Source: Pseudoneurospora amorphoporcata
Lineage: Eukaryota > Ascomycota > Sordariomycetes > Sordariales > Sordariaceae
Direction of reading: 5' to 3'
Length of the DNA: 64,000 nucleotides
NCBI GenBank assembly: GCA_033297205.1
Contig: MU859061.1
Span: forward strand, 372,001-436,000
The position numbers were made by a program, and so were the translations under genes. Shown piece after piece: positions 54,809-64,000 of the stretch; position 1 is the first letter of the stretch, and each line of letters starts with the position of its first letter. Below the pieces are notes generated by a model. The model ran no database searches and was not told where the DNA came from. It worked only from the letters and a program-made list of their open reading frames with translations.

Positions 54809-56209
54809 CTACTCCATACTACTAACATCCGTCTCCTCCACCCTCCACATATACCACATAAACAAACTCCTATACGGTCTAAACCTTTCACTCAATTCCT
54901 TCATCTCCCCCTCACTCATATACTTCCACTTCTTATCTTTTGTCTGTCCCCCACCCCCATTCCCGTTTTTCAGTCGTTTCACATCCCTCCCCACAAAAGC
55001 CGCCATACCCCTCTGCACGCCCAAATCGCCCAGTGAAAAAACATCCATCCGCTTGAGCGCGAAACACGCAAACATCTCGACGGTCCAGAGCCCCAACCCG
55101 CGAACGGCGACGAGCTTGGACACCAGTTCGTCGTAAGGGGCCGAAGCCAAAAGGGAGGCGGATAATTCCCCTGACGCAAATTTTTGGGCAAGGCCGTGGA
55201 TGTACTCGGCTTTGCGCTGGGAGAGGCCGGCGGTGCGGAGGGTGGGGAGGTCTTTTTGTAAGATGAGGGAGGGGGTGGGGAAACGGCGTTTTGTTGACGT
55301 CCCTCTTTCCGCTGGGTGGCCCTGGGGGGTAGCTTCGCCATCTTCCTGTTCCTGCTTCTGCTCGGTTGGAGCCTCGCCATCTTGATCTGGAAGAGGAAAA
55401 TCGTCGTCGAACAAAGCGACAAACTTGGCTTTTATCGACTTCGCTGCCGCCCCGCTCACTTGCTGGGAAATGATGCTGCTGACCAGACTTTCGAAGGGGT
55501 CGATTTGCTCTGCTAGCCCTTCGGGACTGAAGATGCGGCAGGGGTGTTTGTCGATGAGAGGCTTCATGCGCGGGTCGACGGCGATGAGGTGGGCGCAGGC
55601 TTTTTCGAGGAGGTTTTCTGTTGTTGTAGTGTTGTAGACCTTGGCCTTGGATGGAGAGAGGGGCCCTTCTTCTTCTTCTTCGGTATCATCTCTCGGTTTG
55701 ATGGGACTGGAAGAGACAACCCGCGAGGTTTGAGGGGAGAGTAAAGGGGCGTTGGTCTTGTTTGGATCGGCTAGGCGGGAGACAGCGGCGGGTTTGGGCT
55801 TCTTCTGAGCAGCAGCGGCGGGAGAGGACAGGAGAGCTGCGGCGGCTGGTGTTGGGGTTGCGGGTGGTGGTGGTGCCTTCTTTGAGACTTTCAGTTTTTG
55901 GGGAGTTGATGGTAGTGGTGGTTCTGTTGTTGTTGATGATGAGGGTGCTGGCTCTTCGCCCTCGGCGCTGACTTTCCTCTTCCGGGACTTGGGAGCAGGT
56001 GCTGGTGGAGGGAGTATGGCAGCGGCCGTGTCGTTGGGCTGGGCTGCGGCCAGAGCACTCAACCGGGCAGATCTTCGGGTTGCCATCTTGACGGTATGTG
56101 TTGTCAATGTGGTGAGTGTGCGACGAGTGTCAATCTGACCAGGCAATCTCAACCGACCCAATGCCTGACGTATGAGTCTCGGTTTGGCTTGTTGGGTTCT
56201 CAATGTCAT
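54809..56209 (-). CDS. mag1: DNA-3-methyladenine glycosylase (HhH-GPD, Mag1/AlkA family)
   Basis: Single exon. The conserved short form starts at 56086 (MATRRSARLSAL) and has 425 aa. An in-frame ATG at 56209 adds 41 residues. Residues 1-160 of the short form are low-complexity (Ala/Pro/Lys/Ser, NLS-like SRKRK). The glycosylase domain follows: FESLVSSIISQQVSGAAAKSI, then TAGLSQRKAEYIHGLA. The helix-hairpin-helix VRGLGLWTVEMFACF precedes the Asp of FSLGDLGVQRG, the catalytic residue in this family. FRPYRSLFMWYMWR closes the domain. It excises alkylated purines to start base excision repair in the nucleus. The 41-residue extension has nine basic and one acidic residue, like a mitochondrial presequence, so the span is given from 56209 to show both starts. 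Confidence 0.9.
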   Translation of the reverse strand: MTLRTQQAKPRLIRQALGRLRLPGQIDTRRTLTTLTTHTVKMATRRSARLSALAAAQPNDTAAAILPPPAPAPKSRKRKVSAEGEEPAPSSSTTTEPPLPSTPQKLKVSKKAPPPPATPTPAAAALLSSPAAAAQKKPKPAAVSRLADPNKTNAPLLSPQTSRVVSSSPIKPRDDTEEEEEGPLSPSKAKVYNTTTTENLLEKACAHLIAVDPRMKPLIDKHPCRIFSPEGLAEQIDPFESLVSSIISQQVSGAAAKSIKAKFVALFDDDFPLPDQDGEAPTEQKQEQEDGEATPQGHPAERGTSTKRRFPTPSLILQKDLPTLRTAGLSQRKAEYIHGLAQKFASGELSASLLASAPYDELVSKLVAVRGLGLWTVEMFACFALKRMDVFSLGDLGVQRGMAAFVGRDVKRLKNGNGGGGQTKDKKWKYMSEGEMKELSERFRPYRSLFMWYMWRVEETDVSSME

Positions 56210-58223
56210 GAACTCGTTGATAGCCTCAAAGAGAGTGTAAGTGGCAAAATAGAAGATGGGTATTCGAAGCTGAGGATGATCAATCACTCCTCAATTGGTG
56301 ATGTATGGTTTTTCAAGAGAGAGAACAAAGCAAAAGGCAAAGTAGCACTAGGCACAGGCACAGGCAGCAGTGTAGCATTCACAACGCGTCTTTGATCGAC
56401 GTCATGGCCGTCCCGGGCCCGTCGGTGTCGCCTGTTCACGTGGCACGGAGATGTCTACAAAAAGATGGACTTGCTATGAAAAACGCCAAGAAGTTCCTGC
56501 AGAAGACGGTGTCGGCAGTTTGCAAGCTTCTTAGCTAAGCAGGGGGTTTACCAAATTGTTTAGGTTACTTTTAGTCGTGGCTTCATTGTGCCCCTGAGAG
56601 ATGCAGCAATTCAGAGGATTTATTACGTACTGAGGTCTTCTGAAAACAAGACAAGTGTTTAGACTCAAGTAATGGAATACATACCTTGGCTCTATCCGGG
56701 ACATAGTAGTGGTATAATGTGTGGTGAATGGTTGGAGCTCAGCTCAGCCCTCTGATGCTGTTTGATAAGCTGAATTTTTGGGGAAACCAAGATTTGTTTG
56801 GATGCCAGATCTTGACTGCTTCTATAAATGTATGGCAAATCTCATTCGCTCGCCGGTTTCATGATCTCTGGTGAGATTGGAGAAGCCAAGCCGATAGATT
56901 GCGGTCCCGGTTTCTGGCCGGTGAGCATGCAGTGCTGCCCCCCTTTCCCACACTCGGGTCACTGTCGATATCAAAGGGTTGCATCTCGAATATTGTTTCC
57001 GCACCTACAACGGACGGACCGGACCTGGCCAACGTATTCTCTACGGCCTTGTACCATTTTCTGGGAATTAATAAGACGGTAATCGGCTCCGCTCCCGAAC
57101 TACGCATAAACAATGAGACAAGGCGAGCGAGAGGAGGCCCAGAGCGGGCGGCGGGGAGCGGAGGATGGATATTGCATCGACCAGGTAGAGGGGCATCCTT
57201 GTCCTGGGGAAACATGCTAAAACCCGTGAGATTCTGGATCGAGATGATGGTGGAGGGTAAGGAGGGAAGACGTCGCTGTCCTCATGTCAAGCCTGGGGGA
57301 TGTTGGTTGAAATGGGATAATTCCCGTGCCCGCCTCTTGTTGCAGCTATCACAACCACAACACTTCTTTTTCCATTGATAGCAAGGACAAGATGTGCAGG
57401 CTGATTGATTGAGCAAATGGTGGGATTGCTTGCGTGTTGCTTCCCCCTTGAGACCGTCCTGAGTGGATGAACGGTGCGCCCGGGCCATTGGCATAATTAA
57501 GCGGGTCTTTTACCCCCCAAACCCGGGGCCCCTGATAGGCTAGCCCGTGCTCGACCCCCCTCGAGGTGGACAGCAGACCCCCCTTGTGAGTGTGGGCGGC
57601 GTGCGGTGTCCCTTCCTCGCTGTGAGAGAAGAGAGAGATTCTGGAACCATTGGCGGGCTGGGTAGTGACCTTTTGGAACAAGGAGCTAGAATTAGAATCT
57701 CCCTTTCTCAGCCTCCGTCCGTCTTCCCGTCCAAGTCTCCGTCCCCCGTGTCCCCCGTCTGCCGTCCCTCGCCCTGAGTACGATCCCGACATTTCAAAGA
57801 ATACGCGAACTCTCAAACCGCGTACGGTGTCACTTTGCTTGCTTCTTGACGACCTTTTTCCCATTTTGACGACGGCGACGGCTAGGTAGTCTACATTCGC
57901 TTGTAGGATCCTCCTCAGAGATACCGCTTTCGTGCTTCAGGAGACGTGGGCTTTTCCACCCCCAACCGACACCCCGTAATCTCTCTCCACGACGCCACAC
58001 GAATTCCCACGCGAATCTTCCTTTTGCTACACCACCCGGCGATATCGCATTCCTCAGCCGCTCTTCACGTCGCAACACATCCTCTCGTGCCATTGCCGCT
58101 GCGCATCGCATCGCATCGTCGACCTAGCCGGCAGCTACACGGCTCCCCATCTCCAACTTTTAGTCTTAATATCCTCCTCGACACCTCAGCGGGTGGTGCC
58201 GAGGGCCACCCCGTTTCGCAATA
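56210..58223. promoter_or_regulatory. Divergent region between mag1 and the mannosyltransferase gene
   Basis: No gene is supported. It holds the upstream regions of both genes; pyrimidine-rich from 57680 to 58200, the leader of the plus-strand gene. Confidence 0.5.
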
Positions 58224-59745
<1,522 letters not shown>

Positions 59746-61390
59746 AGAGTCTGGCGTAAACGGATTCTCTCTGCATTAACATCCTTTCTTCACATACACC
59801 CGATATAAACGGCGCGGCGGCGAGCGAAACCGCAATTTTTTACATACTGTACGAAAGCCCACGACATACACATATCAAGATTCCTCGAATGTTTCGCCAG
59901 CAAGCGTGGTGACAAGACCGGCGTTATGGGAGCGGGGGGCATGGCGGGACGGCTCGGATATTTTTTCTCTTCGTTTTACAAGCAACTTCAAGTCACACTA
60001 CTCGACCCCGGCTTTCCGATCAAGCGGCCTCCTCCCTCGCTTCCCCGAAGCCCGCCCGCCGTCCATATTCTCGCTCGAACGCGGTCGGTAAAACCGGGTC
60101 AACGTTCGGTAACCGCTACCAACATCCCTAATGAGCGGAAACGCACAACACAACAGACGAAGAAACGTGTACAAGGAAGGGAACATCAAAACAAAACCAG
60201 TTAATAAAGCATTTTGGTTAACGGATGTAAAGAGGAGGGATGAGGAAAAGCGATGAAAGAAAGAGGTATGTGTATACATCATGAATGGATAAACCAAAAA
60301 GGTGTGTTTGGAGGCAGCGGTTTTAGGTTTTGTTTGCTTAGAAGGTGTGGGAGAGTCATGAGGCAGCAGGCAGCGGGATAGCGAGACAGCCAACTTAGTG
60401 GACGTCTTTTCTCCTCGCCTCCTCTTCCTCCTCTCAACAGGGTTTTTGGTTGGATGGTCGATTGGTTGATTCATTGGGTTTCCGAACTGGTAAAACGGAA
60501 AGAAAGAAAGAAGAATGAAGTTAAGACATAATATACTATACTTATTTCCTGTTCACTCACTCTTTGTACCTTCTTGTTTACAGACAGACAATGTCTCATT
60601 GCTTATCACGTAGAAAAAGGGGGGTTTGTTTGGTGTGCGGATGGTTTTTCGTTTCTTTTCTTCTCTCTCTCTTCGCATTGTAGGATAGCTTACACTCAAC
60701 TTTTGTTGACGTAGTAATGAGAGTTACGGTTCTTTCTCAAGGAGGGACTGAATCACATACCTATACTGCCTTGTCGCTTGCTCAACAACCCGGATACCCT
60801 CGAGAACTCGTTTTAACACTTGGACACTTCAATACTTCAACCTTCCTGAACCTGTCATGAAGTGTGGTCCCTCACCCTGAACTATATAGCAACCTACCTA
60901 ACCTTGACCACGGGACTCTACATTACCTACCATCTCTCGCACTCGCAAACGGGAAAATGTTACTGGCGTCTCTTCACTTTTGACGGCTTCCTTGGAACAT
61001 GGTCGCATGTCTACTCACCGTCGGTCTGCTCTGGGTCCTTCTGCCATTCAATCTTCACTTTTACTTGGCCCCGTTTTGTCGTCCAGAACGCCCGGCTTCA
61101 TTATTCCTTATCCGTAACAATGTGAATGTTCACAACAAACATGAACAGTCGGCCTCACAACAGTCGACAGCTCCTTCATACACGATCTCGTCGTTTTGTT
61201 GCTGAGCGGGTATTCATTCTCTCCCACCATTTCCGAAGTGATCAAACCGGCTCTAGATGGCACTTCTCCTCCTGTAAAAGCAAAAGAATCTTCTTTTTTC
61301 CCTTTCCTTTTCCCGAACCCCAGCCTGTAATGCCAAGTCTAATCCACACGCTCTTCCCTTTCTCTTCCCTTAATCTCCACCCTAACAGAA
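59746..61390. other. Convergent spacer
   Basis: No gene is supported; 3' flanks of the mannosyltransferase subunit and naa10 genes. Confidence 0.6.
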
Positions 61391-62247
61391 CTAGTGTTTA
61401 CTCTCATCCCTCTCGACCAACTCACCGACTCCTAACCCCCTACCGACTTTGACCTTGACCGTCTTATCCTCTTTCTTGGCATCCGCCTCAGGATCGCGAC
61501 CAACATCGCCAACGGCCTCACCCTCATCTACACCTTCCGATCCACCCTTTCCGTCTTCAATGTTTTTGGACGAGTCCTTCTTCTCGCCCCCCTCCTGCTC
61601 AAGCTGCTCGGCCTGAATCGCCTCGCGGATGTAGGACAAGTCGAGCTTCATGCAGAAGGCGTCCTCGCCGTCGGCGTAGTATTTGGCTTCCGTCTTCTCG
61701 GTCTTGAAGCCCAACGTGTCGCGGTACAGGTGGATGGCGGCGGCGTTGGAGACGCGCACGTGCAGGGAGACGTAGTGGGCGCCGAAGGTTTCTACCATTG
61801 CTTGTTCTGTTCATCCGGTACCAGCATGTCAGCTAGTGTTTTTCCTTCTGGGAGCGAGGAAAAGAAAAAGGAAAAAAAAAAAGCGACCAAAAGGCAAGGG
61901 AAGAGAAGGGAAACAAACAGAAAGGAAAACGTACGACTCTGCCTCATCAACTTCTCCGCAATACCCAACCTGCGATGCGTGCGCATCACGCTCAAGCTGG
62001 TGATGTGACCATGCTGCACCCCGTCCGCGGGCTCCTCCTCCATCTTGGCCAGGACGTAGCCGACGATCTTGGGGTAGTCGTAGGCGCTCTTGGCGGGGCG
62101 GCTCACGTCGACTGCCACATAGGACAGCTGAGGCCACGAGAGGGCGTGGTACAGGTAGTACTTGAGGAAGTAGTTCTCGGGCAGGTTCTCGATGTTGGCG
62201 TGCTGGATCAGAGGAATGTCTGAGGGGCGGAGGACGCGGATATCCAT
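61391..62247 (-). CDS. naa10: NatA catalytic subunit, N-alpha-acetyltransferase Naa10/Ard1
   Basis: Exons 62247-61935 and 61806-61391 with a 128-nt intron; 242 aa. The start [10 protein letters not shown], the [19 protein letters not shown] block and [10 protein letters not shown] are hallmarks of Naa10. The acetyl-CoA motif RRLGIA is at 92-97. After the junction the conserved [19 protein letters not shown] stretch follows, which fixes the splice site. The C-terminal part (from about 150) is Glu/Lys/Asp/Gly-rich and probably disordered, as in other Ard1 proteins. With Naa15 on the ribosome it acetylates N-termini exposed after Met removal (Ser, Ala, Thr, Gly, Val, Cys). Its divergent neighbour is the SDR gene. 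Confidence 0.94.
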
Positions 62248-63042
62248 TTTGGCAGTTGGTGTGGGATTCTCTTGGGTGGTGGTGGTGGGTGTAGGTGACT
62301 TTTGACAAGGGAGGTTGAAGACTCGGTGATAGCTTCAAGCTGGTGGTGCCTCTGTGTGAATCAGCTGTTGCTTAGCAGTGTAGCTTGACGGCGTGACGTA
62401 GCCTGGGTACCTCCGGCAGGCGGACTGTAGGTACGAAGCTAAACTGGGATTGGACTTACAAGCGTGTCGTCTACAATGTCGGGGATCGGTGCTTCGGTGT
62501 TGCGGTCGCAGTTCACAAAGTTGTCAACTGAATGTTGAATTGGAGACACACGCCGGCTCCGCTACTGTACGGTGGTGGGAGGCTCTGTCTCCACAATCCG
62601 CATTCCAACGTGGGGCACTTGTGGAAATCCAGACTGCCTGACCCCTGGCGGCAGAAAGCTTCACGGTGTTGACTGCCCCTAGCTCCCGGGCTGCTCTGCC
62701 CCGCGATTTGTGCGGCTATAGCAGCCGTCCCACCGTCACCCACCGGGCCAAGCGCGCCCGTGATGCAGTGCAGTGATGCGGGGGAGCTTCTCGTCTTAAA
62801 GCTTCTCCGAATTCTGGATAATGGGGAGAAATTTGGGAATGTTCTTGTGACGGAGTGGGAATTGTATATAGAGAGCTTGTATGTTCCCTTTTTCTACTCA
62901 ATCGACTGTGGCCTTTATCTTCTCTTTCTGTTTACTTGTGTGTTTGATTCCTGTGATAACCTCCCTCCTCTTGATACCCAGCCTCGTAGTTACCCCACCA
63001 CCATCACTTATACCCATCAGTCCGACAACAACCACAATCACA
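62248..63042. promoter_or_regulatory. Bidirectional promoter region between naa10 and the SDR gene
   Basis: No gene is supported. It contains TACCTC/GTAGGTAC-type sequence near 62406-62440. Confidence 0.5.
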
Positions 63043-63953
63043 ATGTCTCATCAACCACTCAAGGGCAAGCTCGCGATTGTTTCCGGCTCTTCTAGAGGTT
63101 AGTAAATCTTATCCTTCTCGAAATCACCTTCAAAACACCAACACAAACATCACCAGGCATCGGCGCCGCCATCGCCGAGAATCTCGCCTCCAAAGGCTGC
63201 AACCTCATCCTCAACTACACCACCCCCTCCTCCGCCTCCCTAACCTCCGAGCTCTCCGGCCGCCTCAACAAGACCTACTCTGTCTCCTCCGTCCCCGTAC
63301 AAGCCGACATTGGCACTCTCCAAGGCCCGCAAGCCATCATCGCCGCCGCCAAGTCCGCCTTCTCCAAGCCCGATGGCTCCCTCCAGATCGACATCATCAT
63401 CAACAACGCCGGCATTGCCCGCAACGACATGATCCCCAATGTCAAGGTGGACGACTTCACAGAGACCTACCGCGTCAACGTCCTTGGACCTTTACTGCTC
63501 GTCCAGGCCGCCCAGCCTTACCTCCCCAAGGACCGCTCCGGCCGCATCGTTAACATCTCCTCCGTCTCTTCATCGACCGGCTTTGTAGGCCAGTCCGTCT
63601 ACGGCGGCTCCAAGGCCGCCATCGAGGCCATGACCCGCACTTGGAGCCGTGAGCTGGCTGAGAACTGCACGGTGAACGCTGTCAACCCGGGTCCCGTGGA
63701 GGGACCCATGTACGCGTCCAACTCGGAGGAGTTCCTGGAGGGCATCGAGGGGTGGATCAAGCACACGCCGCTAATGAAGGTGAGGGAGGATCTGCATGGC
63801 AAGGAGGCCGTGGAAGAGGCGAAGCAGTGGCATGGCAGGCTGGCGAAGACGGGGGAGATTGCGGGCGTGGTGGGCATGTTGTGTGGTGAGGAGGCCGGGT
63901 GGTGTACGGGACAGGTTGTTTGCGCTAATGGGGGGATGTTGATGTTGCATTAG
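63043..63953 (+). CDS. Short-chain dehydrogenase/reductase (classical SDR)
   Basis: Exons 63043-63097 and 63157-63953 with a 59-nt intron give 283 aa. The Rossmann start is LAIVSGSSRGIGAAIA, where the family's TGxxxGIG reads SGSSRGIG, with the junction inside it. NNAG is present. The catalytic set is Ser in NISSVSSS followed by YGGSK, then NAVNPGPV, typical of NAD(P)H-dependent oxidoreductases related to 3-oxoacyl-ACP reductases. The Ser/Arg next to the Gly motif suggests NADP(H) preference (inference). The ending (CTGQVVCANGGMLM) is the usual family C-terminus, so the enzyme is complete. The substrate is unknown. Confidence 0.9.
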
Positions 63954-64000
63954 ATTTAGCGGAAGATAGAAAAAATGAAGGTGATTTGAACATAATGGGG

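Overview
The window is nuclear DNA of a filamentous ascomycete, most likely a Sordariales fungus of the Neurospora/Sordaria type. Genes are split by short introns (mostly 60-130 nt) with GT..AG borders and CTAAC-like branch sites. Intergenic spaces are 0.5-2 kb with pyrimidine-rich leaders. The complex I 21.3 kDa subunit gene is of the type I know from Neurospora crassa. No operons, prophages, insertion sequences or CRISPR arrays are present. Functions rest on reading motifs; no searches were run.

Layout: 1-302 is the start of an unidentified His/Tyr/Pro-rich protein leaving the window (-). Then come a Sae2/CtIP/Ctp1 DNA-end resection factor (-), a seven-knuckle CCHC protein of the Gis2/Byr3/CNBP type (+) with a 20-nt micro-exon, a cytochrome b5-acyl-CoA dehydrogenase fusion (-), a polyamine oxidase-like flavoenzyme (+), the autophagy lipid-transfer protein Atg2 (+), tRNA-Arg(ACG) (+), a sphingolipid delta-4 desaturase (-), an ER-luminal DnaJ protein (Scj1 type, -), the spliceosomal DEAH helicase Prp2 (+), Lto1 (+), the complex I 21.3 kDa subunit (-), a nuclear PrxQ/Dot5-like peroxiredoxin with a charged tail (+), a Q-rich gene with a tandem array of Zn2Cys6-like clusters interrupted by a TAG (-), a ten-knuckle CCHC protein (+), a METTL7-like methyltransferase (-), a peroxisomal AMP-forming CoA ligase of the Pcs60 type (+), the GPI wall protein Ecm33 (-), a long gene-poor stretch, a 3-methyladenine DNA glycosylase (-), an Anp1/Mnn9-family mannosyltransferase subunit (+), the N-acetyltransferase Naa10/Ard1 (-) and a short-chain dehydrogenase (+).

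The genes are mostly conserved housekeeping functions that do not form one pathway. Several share a compartment or theme: ER and secretory pathway (Scj1, desaturase, Anp1, Ecm33), peroxisome or fatty acid metabolism (Pcs60, acyl-CoA dehydrogenase), DNA repair (Sae2, Mag1) and RNA (Prp2, two zinc-knuckle proteins). Divergent pairs share promoters, notably scj1/prp2, METTL7-like/pcs60, mag1/anp1 and naa10/SDR.

The most unusual locus is 37955-39321. There, Zn2Cys6-like modules appear to have multiplied together with an intron at the same place in each module, behind an 18-nt Q-rich minisatellite, and the frame carries a premature TAG.
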